A stretch of DNA of 55,437 bases from assembly GCA_022769285.1 (NCBI GenBank), contig JALEKD010000013.1, positions 1 through 55,437 of the forward strand. Reading direction: 5' to 3'. Origin of the DNA: Prevotella sp. (lineage in GTDB: Bacteria > Bacteroidota > Bacteroidia > Bacteroidales > Bacteroidaceae). Below are positions 16,817-25,005 of the stretch, one piece after another. The notes under the pieces were generated by a model. That model was not told the origin of the DNA, ran no database searches, and saw nothing but the letters and a program-made list of their open reading frames with translations. Within the stretch, counting starts at the first letter, position 1; each line of letters opens with the position of its first letter. Position numbers and translations under genes: made by a program.

Positions 16817-17815
16817 ATGATTAGTTTTTTAAGTGTTTTGATGACGGCACTGTTTCCTGCTTTCTTTGCGGGAAGCAGTGCTTTTGTTATAGACTCGCAG
16901 CCCGCTGAGAGTAGTCCGCAGCCTGGTACAGACTATATTTACCTGGCCGACCCTACTATCTATTGCGATACCGATGGTGCCTACTATCTCTATGGAACCA
17001 GTCCGCATGCCGACGAGGGCTTCCTGTGCTACCGCTCATCCGACCTCTGTCACTGGGAGGGCCCCGTGGGTGCCTGCGATGGCTATGCCCTGGTGCGCGA
17101 TAGCGTCTTTGGTACCTGCGGCTTCTGGGCTCCTCAGGTGTATCGCTCGGGCGACACCTATTATATGGCCTATACTGCCAATGAGCAGATAGCCGTGGCT
17201 ACCAGCCGCTCGCCTGTAGGCCCGTTTGTCCAGCAGCGTCACCGCAGCCTTCCCTCTGTAACCCGTCAGATAGACCCCTTTGTCTTCCGTGATGGCGGCA
17301 ATGTATATCTCTATCACGTGCGTCTGCACGAGGGCAACCGCATCTACTGTGTCCGCATGACGGTCGGCATGGACAGCGTGGAGTTGGCCACGGCCCGCGA
17401 GCAGATACATGCCCAGTCTGTCTGGGAGAATGCGAACCATGCCGACTGGCCTGTTGCTGAAGGGCCCACGGTGGTTCGTATCTCTGGTACTTACTATCTG
17501 TTCTATTCGGCCAACGATTTCCGTAATCCGGCTTATGCCGTGGGCTATGCCACCTCTAACTCTCCCTGGGGGCCATGGCAGAAGCACGACCGTCCGCTGA
17601 TTAGCCAGTCCGACATCGGCATCCCGGGTACCGGCCATGGCGACTTGTTCCAGACGGCCGACGGGCGCTGGTTCTACGTGTTTCATACCCATCGTTCTGA
17701 CCAGAAAGTGGGCCCGCGTCGCACGGCCTTGGTCGAACTCATCTTTGCCGATGGCCAGTTCGCCCTCAAGCCTGGGTCGTTTACTTTCCTCAGGGTATCG
17801 CGGTCAGCGCGTTAG
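16817..17815 (+). CDS. Secreted GH43-family glycoside hydrolase
   Basis: 332 residues with a signal peptide (MISFLSVLMTALFPAFFAGSSA). The five-bladed propeller of GH43 is visible through repeated YYLYGTS, TYYMAYT and TYYLFYSAN strands. The catalytic triad is visible: base Asp45 (LADPTIY), pKa-tuning Asp153 (RQIDPFVF) and acid Glu215 (AEGPTVV). The last blade carries GIPGTGHGDLFQTADGRW with the conserved metal-site His. GH43 enzymes are inverting arabinofuranosidases, xylosidases or arabinanases; the exact substrate cannot be read from motifs. It follows the 668-residue gene by 107 bp, with a near-consensus TGACTTTG between them, and is probably co-regulated. Confidence 0.9.
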   Translation: MISFLSVLMTALFPAFFAGSSAFVIDSQPAESSPQPGTDYIYLADPTIYCDTDGAYYLYGTSPHADEGFLCYRSSDLCHWEGPVGACDGYALVRDSVFGTCGFWAPQVYRSGDTYYMAYTANEQIAVATSRSPVGPFVQQRHRSLPSVTRQIDPFVFRDGGNVYLYHVRLHEGNRIYCVRMTVGMDSVELATAREQIHAQSVWENANHADWPVAEGPTVVRISGTYYLFYSANDFRNPAYAVGYATSNSPWGPWQKHDRPLISQSDIGIPGTGHGDLFQTADGRWFYVFHTHRSDQKVGPRRTALVELIFADGQFALKPGSFTFLRVSRSAR

Positions 17816-17904
17816 CAGGGTGTCGGAGCGGTGGTTGCAGTCTTGGCATCTCGCTGGGTGGCAAAAAAGTATAGGATAAGCGGTGCCATTTGCGCCCGTT
17901 TTCG

Positions 17905-17912
17905 TAATTTTG
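17905..17912 (+). promoter_or_regulatory. Promoter -7 box for the second GH43 gene
   Basis: TAATTTTG, 64 bp before the ATG at 17977; a TTTG at 17889-17892 lies upstream at shorter than ideal spacing. Confidence 0.5.
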
Positions 17913-17976
17913 CATCGGCCTGTATACATTATTAATATAAGGACTATTACACAAACTATAAATATAGAAGAAAGAT

Positions 17977-18981
17977 ATGAAGAAACAAGCTATTTTGCTT
18001 AGTGTAGTGCTTGCGCTCTCGGCGTCGGCCACACTCCCTGTCGCCGCCGATAACTCGGCCAACAATAGTTATACCAACCCGATAGAGCGGACATCCTTGC
18101 CCGACCCAACCATCATCAAGGCCGATGACGGGTACTACTACCTGTATGCCACGGAAAGCATCCGCAATCTGCCGATATACAAGTCTAAGAATTTGGTAGA
18201 CTGGGCATACGTCGGGACGGCCTTTACGCCCGAAACCCGCCCTCAGATGGTTCCCAAGGGTGGTCTCTGGGCCCCAGACATCAACCGCATTGGCAGTAAG
18301 TACGTACTCTACTACGCTAAGTCGCAGTGGGGTGGCGAGTGGAGCTGTGGTATCGGCGTGGCTACGGCCGACCAGCCTCAGGGCCCATTCACCGACCACG
18401 GCAAACTATTCCTCAGTAACGAGATAGGTGTCCAAAACAGTATTGACCCATTCTATATCGATGATAATGGTCATAAGTATCTCTTCTGGGGTAGCTTCCG
18501 CGGCATCTATGGCATCGAACTGAGTGCCGATGGCCTCTCGGTGAAGCCTGGCGCTGACAAGTTTAAGATAGCTGGTACCCAGATGGAGGCTACTTACATC
18601 CATAAGCGCGATGGTTATTACTACCTGTTTGGCTCTGCTGGTACCTGCTGCGATGGAGCTAAGAGTACCTATCGTGTCATCGTCGGCCGCTCTACCAGCC
18701 TGTTTGGCCCGTATCTTACTCCTGATGGTAAGTCTATGCTTGAGGACGACGCCATCCACGTTGTCCTCCACGGCAACCGCCGCGTGGTTGGCCCTGGTCA
18801 CAATGCAGAAATTATCACCGACGATGCTGGCACCGACTGGCTTTTCTACCATGGCTTTATGCGCCGCGACCTCCATGCCGGCCGTGTCCTTTGGATGGAC
18901 CCCATTGTTTGGGCCAACGGCTGGCCTACTATCAAAGACGGTGTGCCCAGTAAGGGTGGAGCGCGCCCTGTTATCCGCTAA
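17977..18981 (+). CDS. Secreted GH43-family enzyme, arabinan endo-1,5-alpha-L-arabinosidase-like
   Basis: 334 residues with a signal peptide (MKKQAILLSVVLALSASATLPVAA). The catalytic residues are Asp43 (SLPDPTII), Asp157 (NSIDPFYI) and Glu204 (TQMEATYI). GLWAPDINRIGSKYVLYYAKS, FGSAGTCCDGAKSTYRV and VGPGHNAEIITDDAGTDWLFYHG match the arabinanase branch of GH43, including the VGPGHN metal-site segment. It should act in the periplasm or at the surface on arabinan side chains of pectin. It has its own promoter and terminator, so it forms a single-gene unit within the locus. Confidence 0.88.
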   Translation: MKKQAILLSVVLALSASATLPVAADNSANNSYTNPIERTSLPDPTIIKADDGYYYLYATESIRNLPIYKSKNLVDWAYVGTAFTPETRPQMVPKGGLWAPDINRIGSKYVLYYAKSQWGGEWSCGIGVATADQPQGPFTDHGKLFLSNEIGVQNSIDPFYIDDNGHKYLFWGSFRGIYGIELSADGLSVKPGADKFKIAGTQMEATYIHKRDGYYYLFGSAGTCCDGAKSTYRVIVGRSTSLFGPYLTPDGKSMLEDDAIHVVLHGNRRVVGPGHNAEIITDDAGTDWLFYHGFMRRDLHAGRVLWMDPIVWANGWPTIKDGVPSKGGARPVIR

Positions 18982-19016
18982 CGGGGCCGCCGGAGCCGTT
19001 AGCCCGCCCCCTGTTT
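18975..19016 (+). terminator. Terminator after the second GH43 gene
   Basis: GCTAACGG (18975-18982) pairs with CCGTTAGC (18994-19001), followed by a C-rich stretch and TTTTT at 19012-19016. The hairpin overlaps the stop codon. Confidence 0.6.
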
Positions 19017-19059
19017 TTAACAGATGATAACGTGGCGATGAAAAAAAACGCAATAATAC

Positions 19060-19090
19060 TTGCAGTATTCGGATTTTTAGCGTACCTTTG
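19060..19090 (+). promoter_or_regulatory. Promoter of the initiator tRNA
   Basis: TTG at 19060-19062 and TACCTTTG at 19083-19090 with 20-bp spacing, a near-ideal Bacteroidota promoter, 22 bp before the tRNA. Confidence 0.75.
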
Positions 19091-19112
19091 CACTCGCAAT
19101 TGAGAAATATAT

Positions 19113-19185
19113 CGCGGAGTGGAGCAGTTGGTAGCTCGCCAGGCTCATAACCTGGAGGTCGCATGTTCGAGTCCTGCCTCCGCAA
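19113..19185 (+). tRNA. Initiator tRNA-fMet (CAT)
   Basis: Cloverleaf with anticodon CAT at 19146-19148. The C1-A72 mismatch at the top of the acceptor stem (CGCGGAG with CTCCGCA) and the TGGAGCAG/GTAGCTCG D-arm are hallmarks of the initiator. The T stem (GCATG with CCTGC) has one T-C mismatch. CCA is not encoded. A strong promoter precedes it and a strong terminator follows. Confidence 0.93.
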
Positions 19186-19190
19186 CTATT

Positions 19191-19218
19191 AAGTCCGATT
19201 TTACATCGGACTTTTTTT
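19191..19218 (+). terminator. Terminator of the tRNA-fMet gene
   Basis: AAGTCCGAT (19191-19199) and ATCGGACTT (19205-19213) form a nine-base perfect stem followed by a T-run. Confidence 0.9.
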
Positions 19219-19425
19219 ATATCATTACGGCAATCGCCCTACCGGCCGCCATCATCATTTTATTTTTCGGAGCCATGGCGGAAAGTTCTTGGGGAACCCA
19301 GCATGGCATTTTGTGTACTTGCTATGCCACGCTCCTCGGTCGCCTAAGTGTTAAAAGTAGTCAATGGGTGCAAGGATTGTACGTTTTTTGCATTTAGATG
19401 GTGTAACTAAATAGATAAGAGATAT

Positions 19426-20100
19426 ATGAAACGACTGAAAATGTTTGCCCTGGGCCTGCTGTTGGCCTCTTCTGTTATTACCCTGCAGTCATGTAATGAT
19501 GACGATGATATGGACAGCACCTACTATCCCAACGCGCTGGTCACGCTGAAGACCAATGCTCAGACGGGAGCTTTCTATATGCAGCTCGACGACTCTACCA
19601 CGCTGGTACCTACCAACATTAAGACCGCTCCGTACGGAGGCAAGGAGGTGCGGGCCCTGGTTAACTTCAAGGATATGGCTAACACCGATGAGCACTCGGC
19701 CAAGACGGTCTACGTGAACTGGATTGACACCATCAGGACCAAGCCCATGGTGCTGTCGGTGGGCGATGACGACGCCAAGGTGTACGGCGACGATCCCATA
19801 GACATCGTGAACAGCTGGGCCACGGTGGTCGAGGATGGATACTTCACCCTGCGCTTCCGTACGCTTTTCGGCAGCGGCGAGCCCCATGTACTTAACCTGG
19901 TCAAGGGCGACGCCCCTTACGAGGTGGTGCTTCGCCACGACGCCAAGGGCGACACCCAGGGCTATCCGGCCGACGGCATGATGGCCTTTAGGCTCGACAA
20001 GCTGCCCGATACCGAGGGCAAGACGGTACTGCTCACCGTCAAGTGGAAATCGTTTGGCGGCGAGCGCAAGGCTCAGTTCAAGTATTGTACGCGTAAGTAA
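19426..20100 (+). CDS. NigD-like lipoprotein
   Basis: 224 residues with a lipoprotein signal (LLLASSVITLQSC) followed by an acidic NDDDDMD spacer that often marks export to the cell surface in Bacteroidota. The two-domain layout fits the NigD-like family: an N-terminal OB-like part (ALVTLKTNAQTGAFYMQLDD) and a C-terminal beta-sandwich (EDGYFTLRFRTLFGSGEPHVLNLV). The molecular role of NigD proteins is not established. It is 64 bp upstream of the ECF sigma gene on the same strand, so it may belong to the same regulon or operon. The 205 bp before it hold no gene, but TTGCTATGCCAC at 19319-19330 is shared (inverted) with repeat copy C. Confidence 0.8.
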   Translation: MKRLKMFALGLLLASSVITLQSCNDDDDMDSTYYPNALVTLKTNAQTGAFYMQLDDSTTLVPTNIKTAPYGGKEVRALVNFKDMANTDEHSAKTVYVNWIDTIRTKPMVLSVGDDDAKVYGDDPIDIVNSWATVVEDGYFTLRFRTLFGSGEPHVLNLVKGDAPYEVVLRHDAKGDTQGYPADGMMAFRLDKLPDTEGKTVLLTVKWKSFGGERKAQFKYCTRK

Positions 20101-20164
20101 AATAAACACACCCACGATCGCGTTAACTCTATAGAGGGGCCTCCTATAGCTGCCCCGTTATGGT

Positions 20165-20725
20165 ATGCATCTGTATAAGCACGACACCGAACAGCATATA
20201 GTACAACTCTTTGGCCGGGGCGACGCCTCGGCCATGAGCCGTCTGTACGCTGAGTATGCCCGCTACCTTACCGGTGTGTGTGCCCGTTACATACCCGATA
20301 CCGACGACCAGAAAGACGTGTTGCAGGAGGCGTTTATACAGATTTACACGCAGATGCCCACCTTCGCATACCGTGGCCCCGGTTCGCTCCGGGCCTGGAT
20401 TACGCGCATCGTGGTCAACCAGGCGCTCATGTTTATACGCCGCCATGCCCAGTTTACCACCGTTGAGGCCGACGCCACGCTACCCGACGTGCCCGAGGAG
20501 GAACCCGCCGTTGACGCGCTTAGCGAGGCCGACATACTGGGCTTCATTCAGCAATTGCCGGCAGGCTATAGGGTGGTGTTCAACCTTTATGCCATCGAGG
20601 GCAAGACCCATGGCGACATAGCGAAGCTCCTGGGTATTAGGCCCGACTCCTCGGCCTCGCAGTATGCCCGCGCGCGCCGGCTGCTGGCCAAGATGATAAA
20701 TGACTACCGACTTAAAACGAGATGA
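20165..20725 (+). CDS. ECF-type RNA polymerase sigma-70 factor
   Basis: 186 residues with region 2 (about 15-90: YLTGVCARYIPDTDDQKDVLQEAFIQIY, then LRAWITRIVVNQAL) and region 4 helix-turn-helix (about 125-185: LPAGYRVVFNLYAIEGKTHGDIAKLLGI, then SQYARARRLL). These alternative sigma factors direct RNA polymerase to a small regulon after release from a membrane-bound anti-sigma. The barrel-anchor gene starts 3 bp after its stop and is the likely partner. A target promoter cannot be deduced from one locus. Confidence 0.93.
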   Translation: MHLYKHDTEQHIVQLFGRGDASAMSRLYAEYARYLTGVCARYIPDTDDQKDVLQEAFIQIYTQMPTFAYRGPGSLRAWITRIVVNQALMFIRRHAQFTTVEADATLPDVPEEEPAVDALSEADILGFIQQLPAGYRVVFNLYAIEGKTHGDIAKLLGIRPDSSASQYARARRLLAKMINDYRLKTR

Positions 20726-20728
20726 TAG

Positions 20729-21994
20729 ATGAACAAACCGTGGACTGATAAGATACGCCAGCGTATGGACCACTACGAGCCTCAGGCTCCCGAGGGTCTG
20801 TACGACAACATAATGGGCGAGATGGCCCGCCGTGGACTGCTGTCTCAGGGCCAGTCGCAGCACCGGGCACGCCGGGTGCCCCTATGGGTTAACCGCGTGG
20901 CCGTGTCGGCCATAGCCGCAGCGGCTGTGCTGACCGGGGTGATGCTCTGGACGGCCCGTACCGATGTGGCCCCGTCGGTAGCTCAGGGTGGGGCGGTGCC
21001 CGCGTCGGTTGCCCGTGGTGTGTCGGATGGGGCAGAGCCTGCATCGACAGTGGCCCCGTCGGCTCCAGCTCGGTTGGTCAGCCAGATAGCTCATTTTCTG
21101 ACCCCTGCACACACCACGGCCCCTACGGAACGCTCCCTGACCGTCCTGACGGATAACTCTGCAGGGAGCCAGGCCCCGCTGATCAGTGAGTCCGATGCCG
21201 AGTACTCGTCTACCCAGGCTCCGGCTACGTCCCCCGCCACTCCCCAGAAGTCTGCTCCCACCCACCATGGCGGCCGCAGCCTGTATGGCGACATGGCGGG
21301 TAGCCAGTGGGCCGATGGCCAGGCCCGCCGTAGTGGGCGCGTGGGCATCGATGCCTACGTTCAGGGCGTGTCGTCTAACCAGATGAGTGGCAACGGCAGC
21401 CAGGCAGTCAGCAGCTTTCTGGCTCAGGATGCCCCCACTTATGGCGCTTTGAACCTGCTCGCGCCCAATGGCAAGAACCTGTTGGCTGCTACCGGCAGTG
21501 AGGTGCGCCGCCATCACCGCCAGCCCATCAAGGCCGGCGTGTCGCTGCGTTACCACATCAGCGACCGCTGGAGTGTACAGACGGGTGTCAACTACAGCTA
21601 CCACTCGTCTGATATCGAGGAGGAAAATCTTACTACTGAGCAGCGGCTGCACTTTGTGGGCATTCCTGTGGCTGCCAGCTACAGCGTGTGGCATACTGAC
21701 CACTTCAATGTGTATCTTACAGCCGGCGGTGAGGTCGAGAAGTTGGTGCGCGGCACCCAGCGGCGCCTGTACCGCACCCACGAGCAGACCGACCGCGTAC
21801 ACATGGGACAGCTACAGGTATCGGCCACGGTATCGGCTGGCGCCGAGTACCATATAACACCTGTCGTGGGTGTGTACGTAGAGCCAGGAGGGGTGTACCA
21901 CTTTGACAATGGCAGTGGGCTTAGTACCACCTACCACGACCATCCGCTCGACTTCAGTCTTAACCTCGGTGTGAGGTTCAACCTCGGTCAGTAG
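20729..21994 (+). CDS. Inner-membrane-anchored protein with C-terminal outer-membrane-type beta-barrel
   Basis: 421 residues. Residues 1-50 are a short cytoplasmic segment (MNKPWTDKIRQRMDHYEPQAPEGLYDNI...) of the kind found at the N-terminus of anti-sigma-like proteins of Bacteroidota. One membrane helix follows (about 52-73: VAVSAIAAAAVLTGVMLWTA), then a long Ala/Pro/Ser/Thr linker (about 75-210), then beta strands with alternating aromatics (about 255-421: AGVSLRYHISDRWSVQTGVN, GIPVAASYSVW, FSLNLGVRFNLGQ) resembling a PorT-like barrel. Coupled to the sigma gene by a 3-bp gap, it is a candidate anti-sigma or envelope sensor. How one chain would reach both membranes is unclear. Confidence 0.72.
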   Translation: MNKPWTDKIRQRMDHYEPQAPEGLYDNIMGEMARRGLLSQGQSQHRARRVPLWVNRVAVSAIAAAAVLTGVMLWTARTDVAPSVAQGGAVPASVARGVSDGAEPASTVAPSAPARLVSQIAHFLTPAHTTAPTERSLTVLTDNSAGSQAPLISESDAEYSSTQAPATSPATPQKSAPTHHGGRSLYGDMAGSQWADGQARRSGRVGIDAYVQGVSSNQMSGNGSQAVSSFLAQDAPTYGALNLLAPNGKNLLAATGSEVRRHHRQPIKAGVSLRYHISDRWSVQTGVNYSYHSSDIEEENLTTEQRLHFVGIPVAASYSVWHTDHFNVYLTAGGEVEKLVRGTQRRLYRTHEQTDRVHMGQLQVSATVSAGAEYHITPVVGVYVEPGGVYHFDNGSGLSTTYHDHPLDFSLNLGVRFNLGQ

Positions 21995-22048
21995 GGCCGT
22001 GGCCCCCATTGCCCTAAGCGGCTTGCTGTAAAAAATATTGATTTTTGC

Positions 22049-22079
22049 TTTGCTGTCTCTTTGCTTTGTATTATCTTTG
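22049..22079 (+). promoter_or_regulatory. Promoter for the TPR hybrid regulator
   Basis: TTTG at 22049-22052 and TATCTTTG at 22072-22079 with exactly 19 bp between them, one of the best consensus matches in the window. The leader is about 80 nt. Confidence 0.75.
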
Positions 22080-22164
22080 CTTACAGATAGTTGCGCCCTG
22101 GTCATTCCGATATGACTGACGACCTCGGCGTGTACTATCTTGCTCAAAAGATAATGATGTAAAG

Positions 22165-25005
22165 ATGAACTTCTTGAAGACACAGCTACTTTGTCGCCTG
22201 GTTTTAGCGGTCAGCGCGTGTGTACTGCTGTTGGTGGCGTGTACCGACCGGCCCACAGGGCCCAGTCAGGCGGCGGTGGCCCGGCAGGTAGCCGACAGCA
22301 CCGCCCGCGCACAGACCGACACTACGGCCCTGACCATCCTGCTGCATCAGTATCAGAAGGACAGCAACCGGCAGGGCGTCATGGTGACCCTGTACTACCT
22401 GGGCCGCAAGCTCAGGCAGGGCAACAGGTTCCAGGAAGCCATAGGCCGGCATACGCAGGAGGCCAACATGGCGCGCCAACTGGCTGATACGGCCGAGATG
22501 GTGCGTGCCCTCAATGAGATAGGTACCAACTACCGGCGCCTTGGCCAGTTGGCCAAGGCTACTTACTACCATTTTGAAGCCCTTACTTATTGTCTGGACT
22601 GGAGCGACACCACCCAGGTGGGTCGCGACGGCTATGTGCGTGCCCTTAACGGTCTGGGCAATGTGTATCTGACCATGGACAACTACCCGATGGCCTATCG
22701 CTACCTGTCGCGGGCGCTGGCCGTAGAGCGGCAGTCGGGCCACTTACGCGGCATGGCTATCAACTATGCCAATATCGGTTGTGTGATGCGCGACGAGAAC
22801 CATGCCGACTCGGCCTGGATATACTTTCGCAAGTCTATGGAGATGAACCGCCGTACGGGCGATGTGGTGGGGCGTGCCTTGTGCCACAACTACTACGGCA
22901 CGATGTACGAGTACGAGGGCGACTACGACCGCGCCACCAGCGAGTACGAGCAGGCTTATCTGTTACTGATACGGCAGAACGACCGCTGGCACTATCTGGA
23001 GCCCTGTGTGTCGCTGGCACGTATCTATATGAAGCGGCGCATGACGGCCACGGCCATGGAGTATCTGCAGGAGGCGCTGATGACGGCCCGCGAGCTACAC
23101 TCGTCCGACCATCTGGCACAGGTGTACCAATTGTACTACACTGTCTATCAGCAGTCGGGCAACACAGCCAAGGCATTGCAGTCGCTGACGGCCTATCTGC
23201 AATGGAACGACAGTGTGAAGGACCAGGCACGGCTCAACGAGATACAGAACATACAGCTGGACAAGCTGCGGGCACTCAACGCACGGCGGATAGCCGACAA
23301 GCGCAGGGACATAGACCAGATGCGAGAGCAACAGCACCAGGGATGGCTCATGTTCTTCCTGGTATTGCTGGGCCTGGTGGGGCTGTCGGTTTTCTTCTAC
23401 TATCTGCTGCGCATCCGCACTCATAGCCTGGAGGCCCTGAACGACCTGCGCGAGGCCCGCAACAACTTCTTTACCAACATTACCCACGAGTTCAGAACCC
23501 CGCTCACCATCATCAGGGCGGCCAGCGACTCGATAGAGGCGAGCACGGACGACCCGGCCGTGCGCAGTGACATAGCCAGCATACACCAGGCGGGCGGACA
23601 CCTGCTAACGCTGGTCAATAAGATACTGGACATAGCCAAGTTGCAGTATTCGTCGCGCCAGCAGCCCAACTGGTGTCATGACGATATTATCAGCTATATT
23701 CGGATGATAACCTCGGCCTACACCAGTCTGGCTGCGCAGAAAAAGATACGTATCCACGTGGTGACCAAGAGGGCCGCGTTAGAGATGGACTTTGTGCCCG
23801 ACTATGTGGGCAAGATAGTGAACAACTTGATGGGCAACGCGCTGAAATTCGGGTACGAGGACAGCGACCTGTTTGTTACTATCGCGGTAGACAAGGGGCG
23901 TTTCCGCCTGGACGTGAAGGACCATGGTGTGGGCATACGCCAGGAACACATGAAGCATATATTTGAACCATTCTACGAATCGCCGGACAATGCGGTCAAT
24001 ATAGGTACAGGCTTGGGGCTGGCGCTGCTGAACCTGGCGGTCAAGGCCATGGATGGCGAGGTGCGGGTACGCAGCCGCCACAAGGAGGGTACGGTGTTTA
24101 CCGTACTGCTGCCGCTGAGCCATGGTGTGGGGGCTCTGCCTAAGATGGCTGAACAGGGCAGTGAGGCTGCGGCCCCGGTGCCCGATATGGTTGATGACGA
24201 GAGGTTGGCCGACGGTGCCACGGCCGTCCCCAGCACCAAGCCCAGCATACTGATAGTGGAGGATTCGCCCGAGGTGGCCCGCTATGAGGCTGCCCAGATA
24301 GGGGGCAGCTACCGCATATACTACGCGGCTAACGGGCAGGAGGGTCTGGACAAGGCTGTGGAGCTGGTGCCCGACCTGATAATAGCCGATGTGATGATGC
24401 CGGTGATGGATGGCTATGCGCTGTGCGAGGCCATACGGGCCAATGAGGCTCTGTGCCATATACCCATCATCATGGTTACGGCCAAGGTAACCCAGGCCGA
24501 CCGCATCAGGAGCATACAGGCTGGGGCAGACGAGTATATCAACAAGCCGTTTGACACGGAGGAACTCAACACGCGCATAGCCCAACTGCTGAGCCAGCGC
24601 CGTATGCTCAGGAGTAAGTACACCCAGGCGGCAGAGCCCATGGAGGTGGAGCCGACCGATGGCGAGAGCGATGAGCAGGTGTTTATAAGCCAGTTTGATA
24701 CCTATGTATACGACATGGTAATCCTGCAGAACAGCGACCTAAGCGAGGTGGCTGTCAAGTTTGGCATAACGCGTACGCAACTTACCCGCAAGGTAAAGGC
24801 TATAACAGGCATGACCTCGACGGCTTACATAGCACAGCAGCGGGTCAAGATGGCGCGCCGGCTGTTAGAGACTACCGATCTGACGGTCAGCGAGGTGGGG
24901 CAGCGGTGTGGCATAGCCGATACGGCTTACTTCATCCAGCTGTTTAAGCGGAGTGTGGGCCGTACCCCCGGTCAGTACAAGGAAGAGTGGACACGGCTGC
25001 GCTGA
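22165..25005 (+). CDS. Hybrid histidine kinase/response regulator with TPR sensor and AraC domain
   Basis: 946 residues. The N-terminus has a hydrophobic stretch ending LLLVAC, so the protein could be lipidated at Cys26 or simply membrane-anchored. Residues about 45-370 are tetratricopeptide repeats (ALNGLGNVYLTMDNYPMAYRY, AINYANIGCVMRDENHADSA). Then come a charged coiled coil, a membrane helix (about 394-416), HisKA (His in ITHEFRTPLT, about 440), HATPase (NNLMGNALKF, GTGLGLALLN), a receiver (LIVEDSPE; Asp in IADVMMPVMDG, about 741) and a C-terminal AraC HTH (about 850-946). It differs from classic HTCS by using TPRs instead of a propeller, so the signal is probably a protein or envelope state rather than a sugar. 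It follows the sigma/barrel pair but has its own promoter. Confidence 0.93.
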   Translation: MNFLKTQLLCRLVLAVSACVLLLVACTDRPTGPSQAAVARQVADSTARAQTDTTALTILLHQYQKDSNRQGVMVTLYYLGRKLRQGNRFQEAIGRHTQEANMARQLADTAEMVRALNEIGTNYRRLGQLAKATYYHFEALTYCLDWSDTTQVGRDGYVRALNGLGNVYLTMDNYPMAYRYLSRALAVERQSGHLRGMAINYANIGCVMRDENHADSAWIYFRKSMEMNRRTGDVVGRALCHNYYGTMYEYEGDYDRATSEYEQAYLLLIRQNDRWHYLEPCVSLARIYMKRRMTATAMEYLQEALMTARELHSSDHLAQVYQLYYTVYQQSGNTAKALQSLTAYLQWNDSVKDQARLNEIQNIQLDKLRALNARRIADKRRDIDQMREQQHQGWLMFFLVLLGLVGLSVFFYYLLRIRTHSLEALNDLREARNNFFTNITHEFRTPLTIIRAASDSIEASTDDPAVRSDIASIHQAGGHLLTLVNKILDIAKLQYSSRQQPNWCHDDIISYIRMITSAYTSLAAQKKIRIHVVTKRAALEMDFVPDYVGKIVNNLMGNALKFGYEDSDLFVTIAVDKGRFRLDVKDHGVGIRQEHMKHIFEPFYESPDNAVNIGTGLGLALLNLAVKAMDGEVRVRSRHKEGTVFTVLLPLSHGVGALPKMAEQGSEAAAPVPDMVDDERLADGATAVPSTKPSILIVEDSPEVARYEAAQIGGSYRIYYAANGQEGLDKAVELVPDLIIADVMMPVMDGYALCEAIRANEALCHIPIIMVTAKVTQADRIRSIQAGADEYINKPFDTEELNTRIAQLLSQRRMLRSKYTQAAEPMEVEPTDGESDEQVFISQFDTYVYDMVILQNSDLSEVAVKFGITRTQLTRKVKAITGMTSTAYIAQQRVKMARRLLETTDLTVSEVGQRCGIADTAYFIQLFKRSVGRTPGQYKEEWTRLR

